Source: Symbiodinium natans
Lineage: Eukaryota > Sar > Dinophyceae > Suessiales > Symbiodiniaceae
Reading direction: 5' to 3'
Length of the DNA: 25,242 nucleotides
Assembly: GCA_905221605.1 (NCBI GenBank)
Contig: CAJNDS010001276.1
Location: 1-25,242, forward strand
The translations under genes were made by a program, and so were the position numbers. Shown one piece after another: positions 1 through 10,614 of this stretch (position 1 is the stretch's first letter; the number at the start of each line of letters is the position of its first letter). Below the pieces are notes generated by a model. The model was not told where the DNA came from. It made no database searches and saw only the letters and a program-made list of their open reading frames with translations.

Positions 1-633
1 GGGAGGGGTGGGAATGGGGAGGAGGGGTAGGTAGGGCAGGGATGGGGGGGGGTTAGGGGAAGGGATGGGTGGAGTGGAATGATTGGGAAGTGAAGGGTAG
101 TGGGGAGGGGTGTGGAGGGATTGGTGGTGGGAGGGTTAGGGTGGGAGGGGTAGGTGGAGCAGGTGAGGTAAATGGGAAGTGGCTGGAGAAAAAGTGATAG
201 GGGAAGAGGATGGGTAAGCAGAGGGTGGGGAGGGGGTAGTGATGAGAACGGTGAGAGGGGGGAGGCGGTCGGGTGGGCCACCGGGGAAGATGGTGGGAGG
301 GCTAGGGAGGGGATGAGGGGGGAGCAAGTGGAGAGGTGGAGTGGAATGGTTGGGGTGGTGGGGAGGGGGGCAGGGGAAGGGGTTGGTGGTGGCGGTAGAG
401 GGTTAATGGCGAATGAGGGAGTTGGGGGTGGAAGGCAGGGGTGGAAATGGTTGGGAAGGGGCAGGGTGGTGGGGAAGGGGGTTGGTGGTGGGAGAGGTAG
501 GGGGAGGAGGTAGAAAAATAAGCAGAGGGTGAGGAGGGGGTAGTGATGAGTGGAGAAGTGGAGTGGAATAGTTGGGCGCACAGAGTAATGGGGAGGAAGG
601 GGTTGGTGGTGGGAGGGTTAGTTTATTCCCCAA
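1..633. repeat. G-rich minisatellite / low-complexity region
   Basis: The plus strand is almost entirely G, A and T with many G-runs and variants of GGTGGTGGGAGGGTTAGGG (for example near 122, 481 and 603). Long open frames on both strands here come from the biased composition (Gly/Arg/Trp-rich one way, Pro/Ser-rich the other) and carry no recognisable domain, so I do not call genes. G-run density makes G-quadruplex formation possible. Similar sequence recurs at 12213-12380. Confidence 0.85.
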
Positions 634-680
634 ACAGAATCGTTTGGGGTTCTCTCCTCAGAAAAAAGGTGGGCCGCAGT

Positions 681-811
681 GGCTGGATGGGTGGGCCGCG
701 GTGACGGGTCTGGGCTCCCATTGGGCTCCCTTCATTTTTCCTTTCTGGGCTCCCTGGCTGGGATGGGTGGGCCGCGGCGACGGGCCTGGGCTCCCATTCG
801 GCTCCCTTCAT
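681..811. repeat. Two-copy direct repeat, about 75-bp period
   Basis: Two copies of a roughly 55-bp GC-rich segment starting GGCTGG(G)ATGGGTGGGCCG, at about 681-735 and 756-811, differ by a few substitutions and one base. They are separated by a short T/C-rich spacer. No coding function is apparent; this is a local duplication in the host-like repeat region. Confidence 0.8.
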
Positions 812-989
812 GTTTTAGGAGACGGCGCCTCTAAGAGGCCGTGCGAGTAACCACAATTTCTGGGGCTCGGGTGGCGGGGTGGGGGGGGGGTTAATCACGT
901 GACTTGGGATTGCACACCTGCAACTCCAAAGCCTGAAGCCCTTAATCCCCAAAGGCCTAAATCCTTGCTGTTTAATTCGGGGTTTATAA

Positions 990-1640
990 GCAAAACGCGT
1001 CCGCGCCTAGGCGGCGAGAGCTCAATTTCAAGCAAAAAATGCGTCCGAAACTTCAAAACAAGACCCCCTAGAAAAAAACACAACAAACAAACGATCCTTA
1101 AACCCAAAAGAATAGTCCAAGCAGTGCAAACCCAAATCCTGCAACCCGAACCCTAAACTTTGAACCTTGAACCCTGAAGAAGAATCAACTTGAGGCCACT
1201 TTCAGGATCCAGTGCACAGCCCAAATCCTGCAACCCGAACCCTAAACTTTGAACCTTGAACCCTGAAGAAGAATCAACTTGAGGCCACTTTCAGGATCCA
1301 GTGCACAGGTCTGTTGGGTTACAAACCAAAGCACAATTCCAGAAAATCATGCCTGCGCTGTGGCGAGAGCACTATTTCGAACCTGAACTGCCGGAGCCAT
1401 ACCGCAGAAAAAACTTCCCGAGACGAAAATCGCCAGTTGAAGGTTCAACATGGGGAATGAGCAAAACATGCCTGCGCCTAGGCGAGAGCGCAAATTCGAG
1501 CAAAAAAATGTGTCCAAAATTTCAAACAAAAAAAAAAAGGCCCCCTGGACAAAAAAAACAACAACAAAAACAAAAAAAAAAAGGCCCCCTGGACAAAAAA
1601 AACAACAACAAAAACAATCAGGCTTCGAGCGAAAATGAAT
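990..1640. repeat. Degenerate dispersed repeats and A-rich 44-bp tandem pair
   Basis: A motif resembling TGCGCCTAGGCGAGAGC followed by AAATTCGAGCAAAAAAATG appears in variant form near 995-1050, 1350-1385 and 1467-1520. Around 1530-1617 an A-rich unit containing AAGGCCCCCTGGAC is duplicated with a 44-bp period, with the GGCCCCCTGG cores at 1539 and 1583. No gene is recognisable; open frames across the A-rich part are Lys/Gln low-complexity. Confidence 0.65.
1131..1308. repeat. Perfect 89-bp tandem duplication
   Basis: 1131-1219 is repeated base for base at 1220-1308. The unit contains CCCGAACCCTAAACTTTGAA, in which CCCTAAA matches one unit of the plant/alveolate-type telomere repeat, but only as a single degenerate occurrence. 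Exact identity implies a very recent duplication or gene conversion. Confidence 0.9.
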
Positions 1641-2427
1641 TTCCCGGAAAAATGACCTAACCCTTCAGTGTTTTCGAGCCCTGCAACTGCTGCGGTGATC
1701 ACGAAAATGTGTGTTTTACTTGGGTTTTCAGCCCCGACACGAAAAATGTAATGTGTTCAGTCACACGGCCTCTTACGGGCGCCGACAGGGCTGGGCCTGT
1801 TTCATGTTTTCTTGCTGTTGCTGGGTTCAAAGGGGTTGCCGTACCATTAGTCTCCGATTTGTATGGGAAGCCGTACGGTTCCAAGTTCTATTAAGTTTAG
1901 CTTCCCTTGGCAGCCTCGGCAGGACATAGAAACACAACCTCAGAACACCGTTGTCAAGGCGTTCTTTTTCCAACAAAACAGAACGCGCGTCTATGATGAT
2001 GAGATGCTAATGGCCTGCAGAAACCACGGAAAGAAGCGCCAATATGTAGACGGACACTTATGGTTGGAAATTTTTGTGTTTTTCTTTTCCTCTTTCGTTC
2101 TTTTTGTGTGTTGCCCCATGGCTGCTCACGCGAGTATGCAGTTGGACAACGTTCGTATCTGGGTGGATGCAGGGCAAGTGGAGGCTGCTCGGGCATCATT
2201 GAAGCAACTTCAAGCCCAAAGGGGCATAACATAGAAGCAATCAGTGGGGAAATGGAAGAAGACTGAGGGATTCTGGGCACTACAGTAACGCTTTCCCCGT
2301 TGTTGATTCTTTCTTGTTGGCTTGGTGTTCTTTGCGTCGGTAAGTTCGGCTGTAAGGGCGAGCTCTTGGCGTCAAGCAGCAGGGCCGACCGAAACGTCGC
2401 GCGCCGCGAATTCGATCTCTCGAGAAG
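1641..2427. other. No recognisable gene (host-like intergenic sequence)
   Basis: Mixed-composition sequence without a family I recognise. A plus-strand open frame at 1863-2234 has a fairly protein-like, alanine-rich helical C-terminal stretch (about 2118-2230) that could be an exon, but its N-terminal half looks random and no domain is visible. I see no splice signals convincing enough to build a gene. Confidence 0.5.
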
Positions 2428-2955
2428 CCCCACAGTCCCTTCGGGCTTCTCACAGCAAAGCGTAGCAGCTCCACATTCCTTCGGGCTTCTGACAGCACAG
2501 AGTAGCAGCTCCACATTCCCTTCGGGCTTCTCACAGCACAGAATAGCAGCTCCACACTGGCTTCCGGCTTCTCACAGCAAAGCGTAGCAGCTCCACACTC
2601 GTTCGGGCTTCTGACAGCACAGAGTAGCAGCTCCACACTCTCTTCGGGCTTCTCACAGCAAAGAGTAGCAGCTCCACACTCGCTTCCGGCTTCTCACAGC
2701 AAAGAGTAGCAGCTCCACACTCGGGCTTCTCACTGCAAAGAGTAGCAGCTCCACACTCCCTTCGGGCTTCTCACAGCAAAGAGTAGCAGCTCCACACTCC
2801 CTTTGGGCTTTTCACAGCAAAGAGTAGCAGCTCCACACTCGCTTTGGGCTTCCACAGCAAAGAGTAGCAGCTCCACACTCGCTTTGGGCTTCTCACAGCA
2901 AAGAGTAGCAGCTCCGCACTCCCTTCGGGCTTCTCACAACAAAGAGTTGCGGGAA
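2428..2955. repeat. 40-41-bp tandem array, about 12 units
   Basis: The core AGCAGCTCC recurs at 2464, 2504, 2545, 2586, 2626, 2667, 2708, 2744, 2785, 2826, 2866 and 2907. Spacing is 40-41 bp with a single 36-bp interval. Each unit reads roughly CACTCCCTTCGGGCTTCTCA followed by CAGCAAAGAGTAGCAGCTCC. There is no unique spacer between units, so it is a minisatellite and not a CRISPR array. The period is not a multiple of three, so frames drift and coding is unlikely. Confidence 0.92.
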
Positions 2956-4165
2956 AAATGCGTGTCTTTTCCGTGCGTTGTTTCTGTGACAGCAAGATCC
3001 TGTGGACGACGCTCGTCGTTGTATCTGTGGAAAATGTAAAGAGAGGTTTTTGTTGGCCTTCTCTAAGCAAACAAGTCCTGTCCCAGTTCTTTTGCCAAGT
3101 ATGCGCAGCAGAGTTCTTTCTTTTTTCCCGTGCGACAGGCAGTAGCGGTTGTCGGTTAACAATAACCCTGGACGTAACACCAAACCATTCAACCATTCAA
3201 GATGATCCAAAAATTGTGCAACCGATATCTGCCCGCAATCAACCAAACGCAGTTATCAACGCTGTGTCAAACGAACTCAAAAAACCACCAAATTCATCAA
3301 TCAACTCTGCCCGGGAAAAATGTGTTTCTTTTCCGTGCATGGTTTCTGTGACAGCAAGATCCTGTGGGCGACGCTCTTCGTTGGGTCTGCGGAAAAAATC
3401 GTCACCGGTTCCGTGTAAAGAGAGCCTCTCGCTGGTCTTCTAAGCACACAAATTCTTTCCCACTTCTTTTGCTAAAGTGCGCGCGGCAAAGTTCCCACTT
3501 TTTCCCGTGCGACAGCCAGCCGATCCCAATACCAAGTTCTTTTTTCTTTCTTCCCCAAACCTATGCAGCCGAGACCAGGTATCCTGTCTTGCAACGCGGC
3601 AACGTTGTAGCGGGAAAAATGTTTGTTTTTGCATTTTTTGCCGCGCATGGTTTCTGGGCGACGCTCTTCGTTGGGTCTGCGGAAAAAATCGTCACCGGTT
3701 CCGTGTAAAGAGAGCCTTTCGTTAGCCTTCTAAGCACGCAAATTCTTTCCCACTTCTTTTGCTAAAGTGCGCGCGGCAAAGTTCCCACTTTTTCCCGTGC
3801 GACAGCCAGCCGATCCCGATACCAAGCTCTTCTTTCTTTTCCCAAACCTATGCAGCCGAGACCAGGTATCCTGTCTTGCAATGCGGCAACGTTGTAGCAG
3901 TTGCGGGAAAAATGTTTGTTTTTGCCGCGCATGGTTTCTGGGCGACGCTCTTCGTTGGGTCTGCGGAAAAAATCGTCAACGGTTCCGTGTAAAGGGAGCC
4001 CTTGACAAGCCTTCTGAGCAAAAACATGAAGTCCTCCTTTCCCACTTCTTTTGCCAAAGTATGCGCGGCAAAATTCCCACTTTCTCCCGCGCGACAGGCA
4101 GCCGATCCGAATACCAAGCTCTTTTGTCTTTCTTCGACAAACGCATGCAGCTGAGAAATTGTTCG
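2951..4165. repeat. Four imperfect copies of a roughly 300-bp tandem repeat
   Basis: The unit start GGGAAAAATG occurs at 2951, 3313, 3612 and 3905. Each copy continues with a GTTTCTG segment, GACGCTC(T/G)TCGTTG, a GTAAAG(A/G)GAG block, a TTCTTTTGC(T/C)AAAGT block and TTCCCGTGCGACAG. Copies two and three are nearly identical; the first is the most diverged and the last is truncated by the sequence leading to the retrotransposon. Open frames inside simply reflect this duplication; no protein family is recognisable. Confidence 0.85.
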
Positions 4166-4250
4166 GTGCTCGTCGTTCTCTTCCTTCCAACGTATTCCAA
4201 CTTGAACCGGTATAACTCGCTACATTCTGTTTGGGGTCATCGCTGGTGTA

Positions 4251-4474
4251 ATTTAAATCCGAAAGCGTCGACCACAGCCGACTCCACAAAGAAGAACCGA
4301 AAGACGCGAACCACAACCTGAACCTCAACCTGAGCGCGAAGACCACCCTGAACTCCCCGGGGCCCCCGGCCTACTCTCCCACTGCCGCTCGTCCTTTTGA
4401 CGATGCGGATTGACCCGTGTGCCTCGCGGCGGTCGCCATGATTGCCTCCCAGAGAGAGATCTTACAGATTTACA
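4251..4474 (-). repeat. 3' LTR of the copia element
   Basis: 224-bp left-hand LTR, nearly identical to the right LTR (five substitutions; lacks the 10-bp duplication). The polypurine tract and pol stop codon lie just inside it. Left of 4251 the sequence belongs to the 300-bp repeat region, whereas the other side of the element abuts G-rich sequence. Confidence 0.9.
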
Positions 4475-4485
4475 CTGCTCAAAAA

Positions 4486-4504
4486 CTCTCTCTCCTTCCT
4501 TCTT
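4486..4504 (-). promoter_or_regulatory. Polypurine tract (plus-strand primer)
   Basis: A 19-nt uninterrupted purine run on the element strand, 11 nt upstream of the 3' LTR. This is the position of the polypurine tract that primes second-strand synthesis. It also encodes the last residues of pol (EGRRES), and the pol stop lies only a few bases from the LTR. Confidence 0.7.
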
Positions 4505-7500
4505 GAAAGGTTAAAGAGAAAGGTGAGGTGATGACTTCCCACCACCCCCGAGCCTTCATAGGCTTCGTTAAGACATCTGCTAGCTGGTGCCCTGTAGGCA
4601 CCCAAGCGAGTCTTCCTTTTAGCAACTGAAGGTCTTGCCTGACAGCGGCCATATCGATAGCAAGACGTCGGTCAGAAGGCATACGAGGTATTCCTCCCCT
4701 AGTCAAATGATCATACAAAGATCTGCAGTCGCTGAGAAATCGCATGGTGATTCTACCAGAGGTTTTCCTCTGGAGTTCTCCTTTCAGGAGTGTCTCCAAG
4801 GACTTTTCGATGAAGTCGGCGCCCTCCACAGCACCACAGCAGGCCATCGTCTCGGCCGAAAAGGTCGACCTGCAGACTCGGCTACAAGCACCGCTCCGCC
4901 AGTCCAGGACACTGAGCATGCTAGGTTCTCCATGGAGGATCTTTCTATCCGCCAAGATGTAGATGTTGCCCAGCTGCGAAGCGATGTTGGAGTTGCCTCT
5001 CTTGGCTCGCCGTGGCTTGTTCATGAAGGGCCCCTCGGAGAACATGCCGAGCGTATCTTCTTCAGGGGTAAGGCGATATACTGGATCATCGCTGTCAGGA
5101 GGTGCATTGGCCCAGCCAGCGTCGTGGTAGCTCAGGAGGACAGCCTGGTTGAGGTCAATGGGGTGGAACTCGATACCGCGGTGCTTATGTTCCATCGCTC
5201 TTCTAGCCACGAGGTTCGTGAACTTGATGTCGCTGACCCGGGGCTCCTTCTGGAGCTGTTGGCACATGGACACACTCGCCTGAAGGTCTGGACGAGTCTG
5301 GCCTGCAAGCCACGAAAGACCACCCACCAGGCTGCGGTTGTCGCAGAGCTGTTCTTCGGTGGCCAAATCGTCATCGGCCTGCCCGCGGTGCACCTCCACT
5401 TCAAACAATCTCGAGGCCACATAGTCCTCCTGCGAGACCTTCACCTTGTTGTCCGACACCTCGATGACGGAGCCGATGTATTCGAAGACTCCCTCTTCCC
5501 AATCCTCGATTGGGAAGACTTTGCTCATCTCCTTCTTCAGGGCCTCCACCACCATCTTGTCTCCGATCAGGATCACATCATCAACATGGACTGCCAAATA
5601 GCAGATGGGCTCGGAGAGTTCCAACTCCCCGTCCTCTTTCTCCCCCAGCACCTTTTTCACGAAGAACACACAAGGGTCTAGAGGATTTTGCACGATGACA
5701 CATCGGGATCCGTCCGGGAGTTCAGGCTTCATGTTGGTCACCTCCCCCTTGAAGCGGTTCCACCAAGCATGTGGCGAGTCGACAAGGCCGAAAACTCCTT
5801 TTCGTATTCGAAGGAGTTGTTCAGGATGGAGGTTCCCGAGGCCGGAGCGGGGTTGTCTGAAATAAAGCTCACGAGGAAGTTCGTCGCCGTTGAGAAAGGC
5901 GGCAGTTATGTCTCCTGCAGCTGCAGTCCACCCATCGGACAAACGAGATGCCAAGATCTGCAAAAGGAGGAGGATGGACTGCCGGGATACCGTGGGTGCC
6001 ATCGTCTCGAGCCCCTTGTTGATGTCGGGATCAAGGTGCCCGGAGATGACAAGGCGCGCCTTATGTTTCCATGGCACATCGGGGTCTCGACGGCGTTTGG
6101 CGAGAGCTTTGTCACGATAAGCAAAACGGGAGTTGAGGATCCTGTCCTTCTTCTCCATGTTGATGCGCCTGCTTTCTTCGAGGGACAACGGTTCAAGGGC
6201 CTCGTGATCTATGTGTTCACGGTACTGTTTGTCCTCGGCAGCTCGAAAGGCCTCGTGCTGTTCATGTGGAATCATCCCCCATGGAATCTCTTTCTCCAAC
6301 TGTTTCTCTCGCCCGCGGGCCGTTTTGGCTCGTCTGACCATCATGACCTCCTCGGTGTCATCTATGTCGGGATCCCGGACAGGAACTTCAGGAGGACCTT
6401 TGGTGCGGTACCTTTTGGAAACAGTCGGAACAACCTCGTCTCCTCTATCGTCGGGTCCTCGTCGAACTCCCCGTTCTTCACCGACAGGTCCTTCTTCAAC
6501 ATCTCCATCGCCAGGTAGGAGCACGGGGTCGCCTTCAATTTCCTCGTCCTGATCGGCAAAGATCACTTCATCGGGCTCAACCTCCAGGAGTTTGTGGAGA
6601 TCGTCCAAAGTGGCACGAGATGTAAAGGCCTCACCAAGTTCTTCACCTGTAGCTCGTCGAAGATGCTCCGGAGCGACAAGATGGCATCTCCCACCAAAGG
6701 ATACCCATAGATTGCATCCTTCGGTTCCTATCACTGTAGCCGGTCCATGCCACCTCCGATCCAAGGCGATGGTTCCTGGAGGACCGAAAACGTGGCTCCA
6801 AGCCTCGCAGAAATTCAGCTCCATATCTTCAGCATGATGCCCACGAAGCGAAAAGACCACATGGTATGAGGTGCCTACATCCACCACAGACATGAATTCG
6901 TGCCTTTTCCCAAAGGCATCGTATGCGGAGAATGCATCCACAGCCACGACCTGGTTGAACTGGAGCAGCTTAGGGGCAGAGGCAGGCCTTGTTGTTCCAC
7001 CTCGTTTGTTTCTTGCGCGAACTTCACACCGAAGTCGTTTAGCTGCCTTGACGACTTCAGGCCCGGCACCCGCAAGTCTAAGGTGCCTGCACAGGTCTTC
7101 GGCCCCGATGTGGCCGAGGTTCTGGTGAAGTCTCTTCAGCGAACTGCTCACTTCGGGTTGAATGGTGGGGCCTGGCCCGAAAGTGATCCCTTTGCTGCCA
7201 ACCCGTTCGTCTCCATCGGGGTGTCCTCGTGGGGCTTCATGATCAACCGCGCAGCACATCTCCACCAAGGGACGGTCCTCATCAAGCGCACCCCCTCCAT
7301 CTTCAGCAGTGAACTTGCGGTCGAGGTGGATCTTCAAGAGGTTCTCGGCATGGGACTCTTCTAGCTTCGGAAGTCTTGCGAGAGACGAACCGACCCGAAG
7401 CAGCCTTCTGCCATCTCCGCCGTCACGCGCTTGACTCTCGTAGACCTTCATGACCTCGACAATGAACTCCTGTCCCCAAACCACATCATCATCTTTGTCA

Positions 7501-8710
7501 GCCTCCAGGACGACTTGTCCTCCAGTAGCAAGTTGTTGGTTAACAAACTCCGTGAGGGACGACAACTTCCCCGGAATTTTGTCGCCATGGATCCACACCG
7601 TCCCAGGTTTGAGCTCGCGCAGCGTGTCCTGAAGGGAAACGATGAACCCAGCGGCGAACAAATCCCTTGGGAGACAAGGTTCGGCAGTCAGGAAGGTTGT
7701 CTCGGCCGTCTCAAAGGTCCTGCTGTGGTCTCCGATCTCAAAGAGCGCTACAGCATCGGGCCCCCGAGGAAGAGGATACTCCAGAGAAGAGACCGACCAA
7801 GTTGCCAAAGTAGCCAGCCTCCTGGCACTCCTCCATAGCTTTTTGCGAAGTCCCTTGTTGGGTCGAGCTTCCTCTTTCTTGGCCTTGGCTTGGGTACGAC
7901 CACGCACAGGGAAACTCATACCGAGAAGAAGCTCTTCATCTCCGCGGTCAAGATCTTTGAAGCTCCTGGTGGTGAAGCAAGCGAGGCACCAACGTGTACC
8001 TTCCCACTCCTGAGTAGCATGCTTCTTTCGAGCATCAAAGGCGACCGGGACGTCCTTAGTCACGACCAGCCTTCCTCTTAGTGCTTCTCCGGCAGGCCCA
8101 TGTCGAAGTACACATAGTTCTGGAGTGGTTTCCTCGTCGTGGCACCAAAGTTCTCCTCCGGAGAAGTTTCCGAACGACATGGTGTAGGAGATCGAACCCG
8201 GCAAGTTGTTGTGGTCGCAATGCACATCAGTCGCAATGTCTCGATTCAGTGCGAAGGATGTCCATGTCGCATCGTTTCCAAGCTTGTTCCGCATAAAGAC
8301 ATTGATGTACTTCATCGTGCAGGGAAGGCTCATACTGACATTCGAGATCCCAGACATAGAGCCATAGGACCAAAGCCCCCCAAGGATCCCATTGATGACC
8401 GCATCCTTGTCACCATAGGCCCGACGGTGACGCCCCTTGCGGCTGAAGTTGATGTTCTCGACAATCTCGAGGAGGTCGACTATCTCGAACTTTTTCTCCT
8501 TCAACTTTTGTTTTGCCAAGGCTTCGCATTGCTCAGCATCCTTCATGGTTTCCACGGACAGGATCTCTTTCCCACCATCTTGTTCCACACAGCCATCGGT
8601 CTCCTCAAAGCACTCGTAGAAGACTTCCTCGGTGGGTTCGAATTCAGTGACGATGGTGGCTCCAGGACACGGGTCATCGTCGACCCCCGTGGCCTGTTCT
8701 TCGGGACCAT

Positions 8711-9583
8711 TTAGTCCCTCCCGGGCCGATGGGGGGCGACCCCATGTCGATCCCGGATGACTGCTAGGCGGGTTTCGAGTTGTTGGATCTCCTCGAGCAC
8801 ATCCGGGTCCAACTCCGCCTGCATCGACGAGCTTGATCCCGTTTCCCACGGTGCCCCCCTCCTGGTGCCCAGTGTCGTTGGCGTCCGAGGGTAGGCCTTT
8901 GGCTTTGGGGACACTGTGCTCGGGTGCTGGATTGTCGAAGTTCCGGTCCTCCCCAGCAGCTCCCACCTCGTGTTGTCCACCTCGTCGAAGACATAGGGGG
9001 TCGTCGCATTCGCTTCCGGATCGTCCTCGCTGAGGTGGAAGTAGGTCCCCTTGGAGTTGCCCTCTGGGCGGGCACGACACCATTCTGCATACATCCGAAG
9101 CTCCTCGGATGCATTGGAGTTCTCCTGCACCTCGCGCATCGCCCACTGGCGGTATCCCGGAGGTGTCTCGGTGAACAAGTACCCCTTGTATCGTCCGAAC
9201 GTCATCACATGCTGATCTCCTCCACCGGCTCCGTCCCTGATCAAGCGCATCACCATTCCCTTGGACGCCCTCGGGGGAATCTCTATGTTCATCTCGGTCA
9301 CGGTCTGGATGAGCATCTCGAGGGTCATCTTGGAGAGCCCGGGTGGAATCATTGTAGCCGGAGTGACACTGGAGGCTCTGTCGATGTCTTCGCGAATCAG
9401 GGATCTCACCTCCGGTGCCGACCAAGAAGGGTTCACCCAAAGGCCTCGGCTCTCCGCCTCCTCGTAGAGTTCCGCCTTGGTCAGCTCCCAGAGCTGCTTG
9501 GGCCGCTCTAGCAAACACTGTTCTGCCGACCCAAAGCACCGGATATGTGGCGTTTCGAGGTGCGATGAACCGCCACAACTCAT
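8711..9583 (-). pseudogene. Pol linker segment in the displaced frame
   Basis: A 290-codon frame overlapping the large pol frame. It, and not the large frame, carries the conserved-looking sequence here. An LWELTKAELYEEA segment with a following RSLIRED helix has SAP-like character, and then comes a GRYKGYLFTETPPGYRQWAM block typical of polyproteins of this group of elements. The large frame across the same DNA is compositionally odd (Arg/Gly/Asp-rich). Two compensating indels, near 9500-9550 and 8715-8760, would account for both. The first ~24 residues before LLERPKQ are probably not coding. Confidence 0.7.
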
Positions 9584-10614
9584 GTTGAGGGCACAAGAGG
9601 CGACGATCTTTGCAAGCCACCCCCCAAGTACTTCTCACCTGTCCCAGTTGTTCAAGGAGCGCATGCTTATGGACCTCAGAGCCCGTGGACCAGCCTTCAG
9701 GATCGAAGAAATGTTTGCGAGGAACGACATGTACTCGTACAAGGGAGTGTTCGCCCTCGACCCAAAAGTCATTCGAGATTTTCGTGTTTTCCCACCACGA
9801 CATGAAGGATGAAGGAGTGAGAGAATCATCAAGCAACATGTTGTGGGTAGCCAACCCGATCTTCTTCGGGAAGAACAACTTGGGGTTCTGAGGGGCCTCA
9901 AGTCCAACACTTGCACTGCCAACACGTTCACGGACATGATTGTCACCACACAACAGTTCTCGATCTCCCTCAACACTCATGCTCTCTGCGACAAAAGCCG
10001 TGTATTGCGCACACTTCGGGAACAGCTGCAGCTCGATGTCTTGCCAAGGGCCAGGATTGCTCCCTGCAGGCTTCTGCTCAGGCTGTACTGCTATGGCCGG
10101 ATGCCCGGTCTCTGTGAGATGAAGAGCCAAGCCTTGGACCCCCGTGGCCCGAAAATCGGCCCTGTTGGAGGCTACATCTAGCACCATACCAAGTTGCCCG
10201 AGCACCTTTCGGCTCAGAAGAAGTGGTACATCACCATTCACGACGGCGACCTTCACCTGCACCACCTGGGACCCCAAACCGAAGGAGATTACGATGGAGT
10301 AGGCCGACTCGAAGATCCGCGATGCCCCAAACTTGAATGCCTCCTTGGAGTCCAGGACCAATGGGGTGAAGTTCACATCCTTTGCCGCAGCGAGATAGGT
10401 CTCGACCCAAGGCGCTCCGGCAACTGTCTTGGCCGTGTCAGTTATGGCTAAGAGGGGTGCCCGGCCTTCCTTCTTGAGGTCCCAAGTCACACACACGACG
10501 CTGCACATGAAGTTCTCCTTAGCGTTCCCGTTGCGCGGACCAGAACCACCAGTGGACCCCGAAGAACTAATTCCACCCAAAGCCCCACCATGTTCTCTGT
10601 GGCCTTTTCCTTGG

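Larger units (their letters stand above)
4479..10580 (-). pseudogene. Copia pol polyprotein (protease, oxygenase-like, integrase remnant, RT, RNase H)
   Basis: Continuous 2033-codon frame; open upstream of this Met, where it includes the CCHC knuckle. Residue positions: aspartic protease ~40-140 with active-site-like D48-T49-A50 and LLLSRKVLGQLG; ~330-630 is the wrong frame (the conserved coding there lies in the minus-strand frame at 8711-9583); Fe(II)/2OG oxygenase-like domain ~720-872. Integrase zinc finger has H1152, H1157, C1185 but Arg at 1188 where the last Cys is expected. Integrase core has D1215 and D1274, then jumps straight to the C-terminal WHGPATVIG segment, losing the catalytic Glu. 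Reverse transcriptase has D1557 (GDITAAFLNG) and HVDD 1665-1668. RNase H has D1820, E1910, D1951, D2002. RT and RNase H look intact; integrase cannot work. Confidence 0.9.

Noticed and set aside
136-633. Long open frames on both strands in the first 640 bp
   Set aside because: They arise from the G-rich repeat (Gly/Arg/Trp one way, Pro/Ser the other), with no domain or start context.
1140-1290. CCCTAAA strings suggesting a telomere
   Set aside because: Only one copy per 89-bp duplication unit, embedded in unrelated sequence; no tandem telomeric array.
2428-2955. Possible CRISPR array
   Set aside because: Units are directly contiguous with no unique spacers, and the setting is eukaryotic repeat DNA.
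2771-3443. Open frames across the 41-bp and 300-bp repeats
   Set aside because: Periods are not multiples of three and the translations are repeat-derived with no recognisable family.
4635-9583. Plus-strand open frames opposite the pol gene
   Set aside because: Antisense shadows of a GC-rich coding region; the minus strand carries the conserved domains.
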